From Axinella damicornis (Eukaryota; Porifera; Demospongiae; Axinellida; Axinellidae), in NCBI GenBank assembly GCA_963931865.1, contig OZ007516.1:12078613-12142612 (forward strand): 64,000 bases of DNA. The letters are read 5' to 3'. Numbering within the stretch: position 1 is the stretch's first letter; each line of letters starts with the position of its first letter. Under the pieces are notes generated by a model that saw only the letters and a program-made list of their open reading frames with translations, searched no databases and was not told where the DNA came from. The position numbers and the translations under genes were made by a program. Shown one piece after another: positions 23,387 to 34,744 of the stretch.

Positions 23387-23590
23387 GGAGTTGAACATCA
23401 GTCATTGCCTGAACATGATGGATGAGGGGATCCAGGTGGTTGTGACCGATGCCCCCATGCAGCTCTCCTAGTCTCCCATGGCTGTCCTCTCCTGACCAGC
23501 CTCTCCAGAGACGTTGATCACCAGAAGTGGAGGGTGGCTGCATGAAACAACTCACTTGGACTGTGCATTGATCACACCACCTGTGACATG
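23387..23590 (+). pseudogene. Leucine-rich-repeat exon remnant
   Basis: After an acceptor-like CTGCAG, the frame reads ELNISHCLNMMDEGIQVV, the consensus of a cysteine-containing LRR as in F-box/LRR proteins. In a shifted frame SHGCPLLTSLS follows. Stops interrupt both. Only one to two repeats are visible, so this is a fragment of a decayed gene at best. Confidence 0.4.
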
Positions 23591-23921
23591 CTCTTGCCAC
23601 CATGCAGTTCTTATCCTGATCTGTGTAGTCTGCTTACACTACTTATATTACATGCTTTAGTGTGACATGTAATGTCATTATACTGCATGTACGGCTTATG
23701 AATGATGACGTCATGTAGACACATTTATGCAGAAAAATTCGCCTGAGCATATAAACATGAATAATTGTTTTAATTAAACATGGCTATTATTATACTACCA
23801 GTGGAAATTTCCTCCTACAGTGCATCAGGATATGCATGCATGCATCCCTCCCCCCCTTCTGAACAAGCAACTCAATACATAGCTACTTACAAGACTTTAT
23901 TACAATGTACAATGTTGGGGC

Positions 23922-23971
23922 TAGCCGCATAGGTTCCCAGGGCCCTGCATACGGGCCTAGGAACAAGGCTA
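23922..23971. mobile_element. TAGCC-family MITE (50 bp), degenerate
   Basis: TAGCCGCATAGGTTCCCAGG to CCTAGGAACAAGGCTA. The flanks tgttggggc and tgttggctt share the first six of nine bases. Confidence 0.65.
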
Positions 23972-24313
23972 TGTTGGCTTTAAAAGTGATATTATGACTT
24001 GTGGTACAATGATAGGGACATGGATTAAGGTTACGGGATACTCGTGCGCGCGGCGTCCGAAATGTATTGGGAAATGCATACTTAAGCTCGCTAACCAAAA
24101 ATCTCGAGTACGAAGAGCGTGAGCAACTTGATTCTGGCGTTGGAGGTGCGCTGTCACAAGGTGCAGGGCATGACGGAAGCTTTTTTTGATAGCATAATCC
24201 TTGGCAAACTTATCTGCTGTCTCGCTCGAGAAAAGCGGTAAATACGGCTTTTTGGTGAACTGAACTGCTCGTTTTTGCACAGCTATACAGCGTATCCGTA
24301 AAGCTTCCGTCAT
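23969..24313 (-). CDS. Hypothetical protein or exon, 114 codons
   Basis: An open frame on the minus strand beginning MTEALRIRCIAVQKRAVQF, mixed hydrophobic/basic, with no motif I recognise. Its composition in the first 80 codons is more protein-like than most short frames around it. Its 5' end abuts the hAT-like element at 24333 and its 3' end runs into the TAGCC MITE. It may be an exon of a gene cut by these insertions. A 14-bp inverted pair (ATGACGGAAGCTTT at 24170 and its inverse at 24300) lies within it. Confidence 0.25.
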   Translation of the reverse strand: MTEALRIRCIAVQKRAVQFTKKPYLPLFSSETADKFAKDYAIKKSFRHALHLVTAHLQRQNQVAHALRTRDFWLASLSMHFPIHFGRRAHEYPVTLIHVPIIVPQVIISLLKPT

Positions 24314-24332
24314 GTCATCATCTCCAGCATGG

Positions 24333-25030
24333 CAGGGGCGGATCCAGGGGGGGGGGGGGGGGGGGGGCTACAGGGGGCTGTAGCCCCCCCCTTTCCAGTT
24401 CCGACCACACCCCTTATTTACACGAGTACCAGACTTACAGTGGAATCAGCAACAAAGAAGTTGTAAGGAAGCTCAGTGCTGGACGTTTTCCAACGGAAAC
24501 TGCTTGTGACAGTCAGAATGAATTGGATACTGAGTCAACTCGTACTGGGGACGAAAACGGTTCTCAGTTCAGACCACGTGCACGGCGAATCTTCGTCGGA
24601 CTTGACATTAATTGGTGATTCATGACTAGTCACATTTACCTTTTCACGTCGAGGATAAGACGTTCACGGATGACACGGGAACCAGAAGGCAGCGAGTGCA
24701 GTGCAAAAGCTCGAAGGCGCTACGAGAGCCCATCTAGATGGCTGAAAAATGACGGTGAAAAAAAATTTCCGCGCTTCGCGCGGAGTTCTCTCTACAACAT
24801 CCATCCTGGAACTCGTGTTGCTACTCGTACATCTGTAACTTGCAGTGCAAAGCACGAAAGTGCAACGAGAGCCCATTCTGACAACTGAAAAAATGAAGGC
24901 GAAAAATTTTTCCGCGCTTCGCGCGGACTTCATGATAGGCCCTATACCTACGCGCCTCTATGCGCCGCCTTCGGCAGCGTTCAATTATGCTATTAGCCCC
25001 TCCCTTTCACAAATCCTGCATCCGCCCCTG
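24333..25030. mobile_element. hAT-like non-autonomous element (698 bp) with CAGGGGCGGATCC ends
   Basis: CAGGGGCGGATCCAGG at 24333 and CCTGCATCCGCCCCTG ending at 25030 are inverted ends (one mismatch), of the CAGGGGCGGAT type I associate with hAT elements. A run of about 21 G follows the left end. Two internal blocks are duplicated: AAGCTCGAAGGCGCTACGAG...TTTCCGCGCTTCGCGCGGA and CACGAAAGTGCAACGAG...TTTCCGCGCTTCGCGCGGA. Only 5 bp (CATGG) repeat at the flanks, not the 8 expected. Related sequence occurs at 52195-52330, 52745-52790 and 63668-64000. Confidence 0.65.
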
Positions 25031-25257
25031 CATGGTACAGAAATTAGTGAGGCCATGCACTTGGTAACTGTATGTTCATGACAGAATGCTGACAGCAATG
25101 CTGCAGGTGCATGAGTTATGAGGTTGGCATTGACTAACTGTTCAGCAACAACAAGTCTTTGTCAGCTGAGGGTACAGGCAGGACAGGTGGATGGGAAGTA
25201 AGGTTGGTGTTAATACATTAGCATACTGACAGAGAAACACTTAGTTGTTTGCACCAC
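25031..25257. other. Short gene-less stretch
   Basis: Nothing recognised between the hAT-like element and the minus-strand open frame. Confidence 0.4.
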
Positions 25258-25659
25258 TTACCAATTAATGATGTCATGCATAGAGGCATGTATAGTGTTG
25301 GGGGAGGAGGTCGTGAACCAACTGCACCTCTCTGTGAAGCACCTGCTGATGTGAACAATACTCATTATAGCTAGTGCAACATTAATTGGGAAAGCAAACA
25401 ATTGGTTTGAGTCAAAGCCTACCTGTCTCCTTCCTGGAGTGGTAGAGGTCATGCAGAATATATAGTTGAGGAAGTCTGAGAAGCAGAAACTGATTTCATT
25501 GATGGAGTTGCTGTATTGGTGATAATTATTGTACAGAACCTTAAAATCATGAATTGCAACACTAAGACATGGAGTGTGACATGTAGAGCATGTGTTCTGC
25601 ACTGCCTTGAGCAGCATGTTGTTGCAGAGGATGCAGATGGATATACTGTAGAGAAGCAC
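25258..25659 (-). CDS. Hypothetical 133-codon open frame, membrane-protein-like
   Basis: The frame begins MLLYSISICILCNNML and contains several hydrophobic stretches (CFSDFLNYIFCM, FAFPINVALAIMSIVHI) separated by polar loops with Cys residues. The pattern could be one exon of a multi-pass membrane protein. No family is recognised and no flanking splice signals are compelling; it may be chance. Confidence 0.25.
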   Translation of the reverse strand: MLLYSISICILCNNMLLKAVQNTCSTCHTPCLSVAIHDFKVLYNNYHQYSNSINEISFCFSDFLNYIFCMTSTTPGRRQVGFDSNQLFAFPINVALAIMSIVHISRCFTERCSWFTTSSPNTIHASMHDIINW

Positions 25660-25767
25660 TAGTGACCTCTTTACAGTGCAATGCCAGGTATATAGCTATA
25701 TGCTGCTGCATAATAACTAGTAACATAATAGCAGGAGAGGGTAATTTCCAGAATGGTACGAATTTTC

Positions 25768-25972
25768 AGCTCTGTAGAGGTTTACTGAACCATGCACACT
25801 TAGACTAGCCCTACACAAGGAGAAAGGGGAACAACATTCTTGTGCTGACATGTCCATTATAATAGTGTCCTGACACTTGCAGCTGTTCAGCTCAGTAGAG
25901 GTTTCCTGCACCACACTTAGACTAGCCTACACAAGGAGAAAGGGGAACAACATTCTTGTGCTGACAAGTCTA
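25768..25972. repeat. Tandem duplication, two copies of about 85-120 bp
   Basis: GTAGAGGTTT..CTGAACCA..CACTTAGACTAGCC..ACACAAGGAGAAAGGGG to CTTGTGCTGACA is present at about 25775-25851 and again at 25896-25970. Confidence 0.85.
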
Positions 25973-26339
25973 TGGGCAAACTCTTAGTCTACTGTCAGTT
26001 CATGATGATTGCACAATCACCACACTGGTGCCTACTGCACACAGGGGAGGGGAGTGAGGTTTGGAGATGAGACCAGCCGCGGACGCGAGGGAACATTCAG
26101 TACGGGTAGCTATACAGTGTACACTCAGCACACCATCTCCTGCTATGCAACAGCATAATAATACTCTCTTCACCAGACCCTCTCTAGCTTTTTTGGGGCA
26201 CGGAGCTGGCTCATGAATGTAAGCAGGACCACTATACTGTGGAAACAGATACCGGTATGAGTTACATACGCATGGTAACGAATGGTTATGCAGCCATAGG
26301 TCACCGGAAGATTAGCCACATAAAAGATGCAGGTTGCAT

Positions 26340-26940
26340 CGTTAGAATTATCAACATTAAGTGAACATGAGAAAGAAAGTGTCCTCATATTGTTCTGGCT
26401 CTTGCATGCAACAGTGCCTAGAATTCAGTATCGGACCAGCTGGGGCAGTAGCTACAGTCTTGCAGAGATGACTATTATAGCTGATCATGAAAGGTATACA
26501 CATTATTTTTGCAAATCAAATCACACTCCATGCAAACCCCACCTCCATGTCATGCACCCACCCCAGCCCCACCCCCATGTGTAACACACTTCATGGACAT
26601 GGTTTATCATTCCAAATGCTGACTCAGAGTCATAGTAGCCGCCAAATCCATCCCAAAGAGGGGCATGGGGAACCATAAACATGCATACTCAATATTCTTT
26701 GATACTACTGGTACATGCAGATGCAATTTTAAAACATAATACTAGATTGTGCTGCTACTATGCTATGTGTGTTTGGAGTTGATGAGACCGTTGCGAGTAG
26801 CTATAGTCATCTCTGCAAGACTGTAGCTACTGCCCCAGCTGGTCCGATACTGAATTCACAATTGGTCTGACTGTTGCATGCAAGAGCCAGAACAATATGA
26901 GAAGACACCTTCTTTCTCAAGGTACTTTTCATAGGTACAC
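26340..26940. mobile_element. Element with about 130-bp inverted arms
   Basis: The arm at about 26365-26490 (TTGTTCTGGCTCTTGCATGC..GACCAGCTGGGGCAG..CTTGCAGAGATGACTATAG) recurs inverted at about 26803-26935, with small indels. The 310-bp spacer is non-coding. The outermost match includes AGAAAG(A)AAGGTGTC. It is a fold-back element or an inverted duplication; a target duplication was not found by eye. Confidence 0.7.
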
Positions 26941-27142
26941 TATTATAGCCTAACATAATATAGAAGAGATCATGCACAGCATACACGTCCTACGCTATAA
27001 TATCATAATACTATGACAAAATCATTATGATGGCGTATATCTACTCGGTGAATGATGTGGATGATTACTTGCACCACGGCTTCCTACAAAGTTGGAGGAT
27101 TATGTCTTTCTTAGCTGTTTGAGTCATACGTGTACACAGGTG

Positions 27143-28290
27143 TTAGTTGTCCTGGTACTGTAAGTCTGTAAGTGTTTCAGTGTTGGCATTTGCTTGCTCA
27201 GACACTGACAACAGAGACCTGTTGTTACAGTACTGGTCGGGACTAACCAATCGATGAGGCAGTGAATCGGCATCTGAAAGTTCATCTCCTGCTTGATTTT
27301 GCGTACGTACTTGCTTTAGCAAAGTACCAACTTTGCGTTTGATGCATCGTACTATCCGCTTTCCTTTCAGTTGTCTGTACGTGACACTCAACAGGAAGAC
27401 AAGTTGTGGACAACTACAGGTGATTACCATTAAGTGTGGCAGTGTTCCATTTGCTGATTGTGAGATATACAGGAATGTGGATATTAGAAGTGTCAGAAAA
27501 CCCAGTAATAAATAAAGCATCCAGTACGTTCATGTAGCTTTTCTTGAAGGGCTGTACAATTAGTATAAGTATGGATGAACTCAGGAACCACAATGCACAC
27601 AGCAGCCAGGCGATTTGATTCATGCTATAGTAATTGACAATGACCACTGCAAGACGAAAGAGCATATGGACTCCAGGTGCAGATCAGAAATCCCATCCTT
27701 CATTGGCACCATTTTTGTAGCATCCATGAAATGCTTTGACAAATATGTGCAGTGCATGCTACCTTCTCTTGCGACAGCAGTTGAGACACCTGTTAAATAT
27801 TTTGCAAGGGTAAAGAATCAGCAGAAGCGGAGGGAGAGATACAAGAAACAAACAAGAATAGCTGTGATGGCAAAAGGAAGGTGTTCCTCACTTAAATAAT
27901 GCACAGTGGCATCTGCCAGTAGGATATATGAAGTGGCCTCACCATCAACAGTGTATAATATTATCTCAGTTTCAGTATTGAAGGGCCAAACCCTTCAATA
28001 CACTCCCTGCATAGCAGTCCATTTCTGTTCAGTGGGGCACAGAAACATTGTTCAGTTCAGATGCGTTATGTGGTAGAGCTATGTATGCATTGTTTATTAT
28101 GTTGCTGGAGTAAGCATAAGGACACGCACCAAACGATATGGCATCAGAATCTTGTCCATCATAACTGCTGTTGTATGTCATGCAGTGATCCAACTGAAGA
28201 TAGGATTCTCATCACAGATGACAACATCTCCAAAATTTTCCTTGTACTGGCAGTGAGAACACTCCTTCCCGTCTGAGTTGTTGCTGTACA
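27143..28290 (-). pseudogene. Broken beta-helix / multi-pass membrane protein gene, copy 2 (C-terminal part)
   Basis: Read leftwards: a Cys/His block (GKECSHCQYKENFGDVVICD), then YNSSYDGQDSDAISFGACPY, then in a shifted frame a NRNGLLC.EC-type hinge. After that come HLPFAITAILVCFLYLSL, a HALHIFVKAFHGCYKNG-type loop, LFRLAVVIVNYY, SSSILILIVQPFKKSYMNVL and a basic Ser-rich cytoplasmic tail ending near 27143. These are the C-terminal landmarks of the same sponge family as copy 1. At least five frame changes and in-frame stops show it is dead. It complements copy 1, which lacks the tail. Confidence 0.7.
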
Positions 28291-28734
28291 CAAACCAGAG
28301 AGGGCAGCTGCTAGCGTTTGTGGTGGTTTGGACTTTCAAATTGTTGGAATTGGGCACAGCAGCAACAATCTGTATTAAACAGGAAGGAGCATAGTAGCTA
28401 GATCAAAAGGGAAGTTATGACTGTGGTACAGTACGGATGATAGATATTCAGCAAAAAATTAATAAGCATAGTGAGTCCTTATACGTATAAACTGAGTTTA
28501 GTATCAACCATATGGTACAACTACAGACTGAGGTCATAGATGAAGCAAAGTAGGCTATATAACCCACAATCAAGTACTATAGAAACTGCATGAATTGAGA
28601 TGTATTGTACCTACCATATTATATAGCTATCCATGGCATGGAAATTCTGAAACACATTTGAAGAGCATGATCAAGTTTGGTGGAGCTCAAGCAAATTCTG
28701 AGTTCATAGGTTAGCCCACTTTGCTTCTCACAGC

Positions 28735-29575
28735 TACTCAGTGTATCCACCTGTACTGTCAGGCGGTACATTGACCTGTTTTATCAGACTGGAGATGTGG
28801 TACCTAGACCACACAGTTATTATGGACCACTATGTTTATTCAACAATCATGAACAACAGTTACTGGTCTTACTACAACTGATTCTTGAGAACCCAGGCAT
28901 CTATCTGAAAGAAATTCAGGCAGCACTTCTTGCCAGGTATGGTGTGGAGGTTGCTGTTTTTAAGACCTTTCATGCATTGGATTGTAGTCGCCTGAAAATA
29001 CAGCATGTTGCTTCACAGCAATCTGCTGAATGCAGAGCTCAGTATATGGCTGAGATTTCCATGTACTACCCTGCCACGTTGGTGTGGCTAGGCTAGATGA
29101 AACAGGGCAGGTGCAAACAGCATGAGGAATTATGGCTATTCTGTGAGAGGTCTACCAGCTCGTGAAGACAGGATTTTAATTCATGGAGTGAGATATTCAG
29201 GAATAATGGTGGTGTCGCAGGAGGGAGTCCAGGATGTTCAACTTGTGTAAATGGAGAAGCGCTTGTTACCAGGACCTTGCTACCAATTCTAAGCCCTTTT
29301 GAAAGCAATAATGCATCTTCAGTCCTCATTATGGATAATGCAAGCATTCATCATGTGGATCGGGTTACTCACTTAATAGACTGTAGCTCAAGCAAAGCTA
29401 GTATTTCTATCCGTATTCACCAGATTTGATGCCATTTGAGGAAGTATCTAGTCAAGTCAAGAGTGTCATGAAGGAGAACAATCAACTCCTTCAAGTATAC
29501 ACTGCTCCAAGTGTACTCCTTGCAATGGCTCTTAGCATGGTAACTCCCGACGACTGTTTGATACATACGGCATAG
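28735..29575 (+). pseudogene. Tc1/mariner-like transposase, second relic
   Basis: An HTH-type start (VSTCTVRRYIDLFYQTGDVV) is followed by ILENPGIYLKEIQAALLARY, an LDETG block in a shifted frame at about 29092, a VLIMDNASIHH-type second acidic region near 29325-29355, and MPFEEVSSQVKSVMKENNQL near 29430. Several stops and frameshifts lie between them. The same family as the element at 12.7 kb but clearly diverged. No TIRs were found by eye. Confidence 0.75.
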
Positions 29576-30700
29576 TGGATATCAAGTCATATTTTCAAGA
29601 TGTGTATGCACACACTTTTATACTCAAGTACATTGGGTACCTCTACAAAAGCTTCCTCAAAACACCCATAATCGCATCTTATCCTTTTCTGTAAAATATT
29701 TCTGTTCAGTAAATACACCCAACACTTTTAGAGTGTCAAGTGCTTGTAGCACTTAGATCTGGAGTGAATGAACTTCCCTGGACTCCCCCTGTCGGTTGGC
29801 TTGATGGGCACGGTGAAAGTGCCGAGGATATTGCAGCGGCAGCTTGGGTCAGTGCCTCAGTTATTGAATTCCCATCATCCTTCTTTCTGGATACAGGCTT
29901 TCCAGCTCTTGAAAACATTGAGGATGTAGTTGGGGCATCCACACTCGCATGCAGTCCACCTGCAATCATCTCACTCCATATGTGTGATGACTTAACTTGT
30001 CATAAATTCTGGTAGCAATGTGTACACATCATGAGGTGATGCCACTATTTGTAGTGAGTACATAGACTGTTTGGCTCCAATGATACAGGTCAAACCGGTG
30101 AGTAATACAGGTGAGTTTCGCATAATTATTGTCAGAACATCAGAACTCCATACATTGTCTCATTGTTATTGCACATGAGAAACTGCATGCTTCTCCTTCA
30201 GACTCTCAAGTGTGTTCTGAACATACTCTTCCCTCTCTTCTTGTGCAGTGTTTTTCTTCCTTGTGGTAGCTACATTGCTCATCTCCATCTATTTCTCCAT
30301 ATAATTCATCGAGATACGTCAGCTGAAATAACATGGACAAATATTTGATTGGCTTGGTTGAACAGATCTGTGTCTGTAAATGTAAACGACTCCCGTGTTT
30401 CAGTGTTTTAGTCACTCTGTTAGTAAGTCTATCAAAAACACTTCAAGCATGTTAGCCAAGGTGTTTAGAAACTAATGAACATGGAGGTTGTTTCTCAGCT
30501 ACTTTCTGTTTATTGGCTCCACCCCTTTTAGTTTTCATGTGATAACTAACACGTGAACTTACTTAAATGGATGACCAATTGTGTACAATAGCCAGTCATT
30601 TGTCTATCATCCACACTGGTTGGTGTACGTACCTTCAAAAATGTGGTGGTGCTAGGCAATACTATCGTTTATCATTAATATTGAGGTGTCGTGTGCCAAT
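29576..30700. other. Gene-less stretch
   Basis: A 77-codon Ala/Ser-rich minus-strand frame (29736-29969) is the longest candidate, without recognisable motif. Otherwise nothing. Confidence 0.4.
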
Positions 30701-30705
30701 ATATT

Positions 30706-31262
30706 AAGGATGCACCGACATCGGTATCGGTATTGGTGCGTATATTGGTACTGTATCGGTATCTGTTGCTTCACTGAGGCCATTTCCGATACCTGAAACA
30801 AAGAATCGAAATGTTGTTATTTATGGAGTTGTTGAATTTTGATTACTAAAACCGTTAGTGATACTCACGTGACCCTCAACGAATCGGACGCCTCAGAATC
30901 GATCACATGACTGAACATTAAATCACATAATGCACACATTAGTGTGAAATATCTTAGACTAGATACCAGTTCGCAGTGCATTATGGGTTTTAATGCACTC
31001 GGGCAATCTAGTTAACGGTCTTGGGCGGATAATGCACTCGTCTTCAGCTCATGCATTATCTCGCCCTCGACTGCTGTAGATTGCCCTCATGCATTAAAAC
31101 CATTAATGCTCTGCAAACTTGTATTCTTACTTAATATGTACTTTTCGTTGTCATTTTGATGCTTCAGTACCTACATCTGGTATCAGTATCGGTACTGGCC
31201 AGTACTTGGAGGTTGATCTACTGGTATCTGTAGTATCGGAAAAAATGAATATCGGTGCACTA
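30706..31262. mobile_element. MITE with (A)GGATGCACCGA-type ends, carrying a nested element
   Basis: Left end GGATGCACCGACATCGGTATCGG; right end AATATCGGTGCAC, an imperfect inverse. GGTATCGGTATTGG-like subterminal repeats occur at both ends. A second short-TIR element sits inside at 30986-31108. The right end alone also occurs at 14880-14965 as part of the duplicated segment. Confidence 0.55.
30986..31108. mobile_element. Nested MITE with GGTTTTAATGCA ends
   Basis: GGTTTTAATGCACTCGGGCAATCTA at the left and TAGATTGCCCTCATGCATTAAAACC at the right are near-perfect inverses. About 123 bp, no coding capacity. Confidence 0.7.
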
Positions 31263-32245
31263 TTACAATACATCAGCCAGTACATATATAGGTACAGTAC
31301 GCATTCCTATATACAGAACGTTGAATTGAGGTGTTGGAACGTAGCTGTGCTCCATAACTACGTACAAATATTTTAATTGTCCAGTCACCATGCATGAACT
31401 GCATGCAGAGTAATTGATGCATGTTTGATTCCATGCAGGTACCAATTAGCTATACCTACCGTGATGGTTTACGCTCAGCACTACTATGTGCCACACACCA
31501 AGGTGCAACATACAGTGTGGTGGGATAAGTATTCCAGGAACTATACTGTGGAAATGGAAGTGAGCATAAGATCTAGAGATGGCACTGAAATATGGGATTG
31601 GAACAGATAGGTGACCGGCCTCTATATAGCTGACTTTTGAGAGTAGATTGTCAGAGAAGAGACAGCTCATTGTTTGGCTGTTGTAACGATCATCTTGCTG
31701 TTGATGAGTAGTTTCAATGTTAATACCAAGACTATAATGCAGGAACAATAGCAAGGAACAACATGTCTTAGTGCCATATCAGTGCTGTCTGACTGGGTGG
31801 ATATTCGTTACTTTGTATGTACTTGTGCACTTTAGCTGCATGCTGCAGATATTAGGAGTGCATGCATGGGGTTACTAGACCAGCAGCGTCTCATCTCCAA
31901 GATGTGAAGAGTCTGGGAATCCTGGAAGAGGTCTGTCCGACCACCGCTATGATATCAAGGAGTACTGTGTACTGCCTAGGCATTGCAGGAGGCCCTCACC
32001 TACAGCAGAATGCCACATTGATTACTAGCAATGTGCAAGGGAGACAAAGATTGGCCAAAAGTTGTATACATAATGGATGGAGGAGCAAATGTGTCAACCG
32101 TGCAACAGATGGCTGTGTACAGTCAGGGTGAACTCTCTGTGTACACTGGGGTGCTGCACAGAGACAACAAGGGCACTTTTAAAACGTGGGGTAATAACAT
32201 CAGTGGTGTGACCTGAAGTGCACTTACGTAACTCACCCACGTCAT
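31142..32245 (+). repeat. 1.1-kb duplicated segment, copy 2
   Basis: Direct repeat of 14836-15935. The exon-like frame SHLQDVKSLGILEEVC..YCLGIAGGPHLQQNATL is preserved and extends further here (to about 32129). It differs from copy 1 by scattered substitutions and small indels. Confidence 0.75.
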
Positions 32246-34244
32246 ATTATAAGTTCTCTAACTGGAACAATTATTGCACTGGGAAATGCATGAGCTAGGT
32301 TGATGCTTCGTGGCATCTTCATTGGTGCAGTCATGTGATATTGGGTATAACTCTGAAGCTCTCTCAATGCCAGCAATAGTACTAATTGGCTATTGCAAGC
32401 CGATTCCATCCATGTGCAATTATTTTGTACTGAAGCAATATAGTATTCTCAGGTTGATTGCCTTATCTTGAGAAGCATATGTTGTGATTGCACGCTTCCA
32501 AAGCCTTTGCATGGGGTTCTCCATATAATTATGGCTGCTATACAATGGGCTAGAACCTGGGACGTCTAGTTCTGCAGTCCAACACTGTAGCCACTTGGCC
32601 AATAAGCAACAAGTTGCCGCAGGATGTAGTAATGTACAGTGAGTTCTTTCCCTGCCATGCATACAGGAGATAAAAACAGAATGCAATCATGATAATATTT
32701 ACTCTGACTTTGCATACTTCGTGTGAATTTCTGAAGCAGTACTAGTTTGGAAAGGCTTTGAAAACCTGCATCACAACAGTTTTAAATTGTGCTCCTCCAG
32801 ATATGGCAACCAACCAGGGGATACCTCGTTCATAATGTATAGTTTCTCCACCATACTACTAAGTATTTATTTGCAGATTCAAAACTCTTTCACTTATTAT
32901 TCTGTAACGTGCACTAACAATGCAGCCCTGCCCAGCTGCTATTAGTGAAATTGTGGTGGGCAGGGCTGCATGTTGTTCCCACTAGCAATTATAATTATGG
33001 GTTTCATGAACTTTTAGATATTGATCGTACGTCGCTTTTCCTGAACATTATTGTTTCCTCTATCGTTTGAATGGTGCACAACATTCATTTGGCAAGTAGC
33101 TACATGTATATCAAATTGTGATGATTGATTTATAATGTTCACTACCGGAATGCCAACAAGCGTGTTTGCATGAAGCAGTTCTAGCAGAATCTTCTATGCT
33201 GGTGGTGTGTAGCTAGCTACCTAGCCAAACCCGAGGTGTCTCATAGTACATAGCTACCCTGTCTCATAATTGCCTCACTAATGTACCGCATGTTGCCAAG
33301 ACAGAGTACCAGATAATGCATCTGTCAACCTCTCCCTCCGCCTGCAACTATATACCAATTCCCGAGGATGAAGAGGGAGATCAAGAATGTACCAGCAACA
33401 ATCCTGCAGGTTTTCTGAAATCAAAATGGTGAGTTGTGCAGACGTAGCTATACATTTCTCATGGCCGGAGCCTCTGTGTAACTGTATGGTAACACAGCCC
33501 TCCTTAATATTTGGGACTGTGCACCCAGAGATCCTAGGCAACAGGTTGTGATTTTTGTTAGCTACTGTACCTATGAGGGGTTTGCCACAATGGTGGCTAA
33601 ATTGGCCTGGAGAAGGCTGGAGCTTATTTAAACCAGGTCCCTTGCATGGGACCGACAGCTTAATGACAAACTTCTTCTCCATTGCGGGGGTTTAGGACTG
33701 CATAGTGCGTTCTGAAAGAAATCCCACTGAAAAGCATGTAGTAAATACTTGCTGCAAAACTGTGCATTGATACATGCAGCTATGTGATACAGGTACTATG
33801 TCAGGTAGCTATACTCTAGTTGAGTGAATTTCCCAGGTGGCAACATAAAATTAGCTCCCATACCATGCCAGGCAGGGGTTCCGGATCCATACCCCCAAAA
33901 TCTGTTCTATCTCCATGCTACTAATACCTCTAGCAAAGGAACGGGGGGAATACAAGTGATAGAGGGGCCCATTGTGTATGTTCTGTATCCATGTTGCCTA
34001 TAGGTTGCTTATTCACGATACGTTTGTATTTTCCGCCTATAGCTAATCTCACAGGGTTAACCTTACGTTATCGTGTTTGGTGTGATTACCCCATCAGAAT
34101 TCTTATTTTAGTATTGAGCAGAACTGTCCATTTTAAGGAATGAGTAGTCATGTTCCAACCATAGAATGCATAAAGTTTTGAACATTATGGTCTGTAAACC
34201 ACGAAACCTGCGAACCTCTGCATACACATGGCACCCACGTTACC
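32246..34244. other. Gene-less stretch
   Basis: A small hairpin lies at 32920-32972. A 134-codon minus-strand frame (33278-33682) has no recognisable motif. Otherwise nothing. Confidence 0.45.
32920..32972. repeat. Hairpin: ATGCAGCCCTGCCCA with its inverse
   Basis: Two perfect 16-bp arms separated by about 21 bp. Possibly a tiny MITE; no flanking duplication noted. Confidence 0.7.
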
Positions 34245-34249
34245 GTGTC

Positions 34250-34535
34250 TATACTTTCATCTATACTAAATTGTGAAAGGGCTAACTCCTAGCTCCATAA
34301 TGATCATGAAAATTATTACACCAGTTAGCTACTAGTAGTCTTTGTTCATTCGCTTACAGAAAAGTGGAACAAGGAAATTAATGTTGTTGTGCTGATAATA
34401 ACGTTACTTTCATCTACTTGTGAAGGGGCTAGCTCCTAGCTCCATAATGATCATGATAATTATTAGTAGTCTTTGTTCATTCGCTTACAGAAAAGTGGAA
34501 CAAGGAAAATTAATGTTGTTGTGCTAATAATAACG
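34250..34535. repeat. Tandem duplication just downstream of the methyltransferase gene
   Basis: GAAAGGGCTAACTCCTAGCTCC...GAAAAGTGGAACAAGGAAATTAATG..ATAATAACGTT (34265-34405) is repeated with small changes and one internal deletion at 34420-34535. Confidence 0.85.
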
Positions 34536-34744
34536 TACTGTAACCATTATGCATATCGCTTGCAATTTCAGCAAATGAAGTGCAGATAAGCTATAAACAT
34601 GATCTATTTCTTTCCCGGAAATTCTATAATATATTTTAAAGTACTGCTAAAATCATTAATTTTTTTAATATTCTTCAATTTTTGTAAAGTGGTCCCAGGA
34701 AATATGAATATTGATGGTGTGTGTGTGCGTGTGCTCTACACGAA

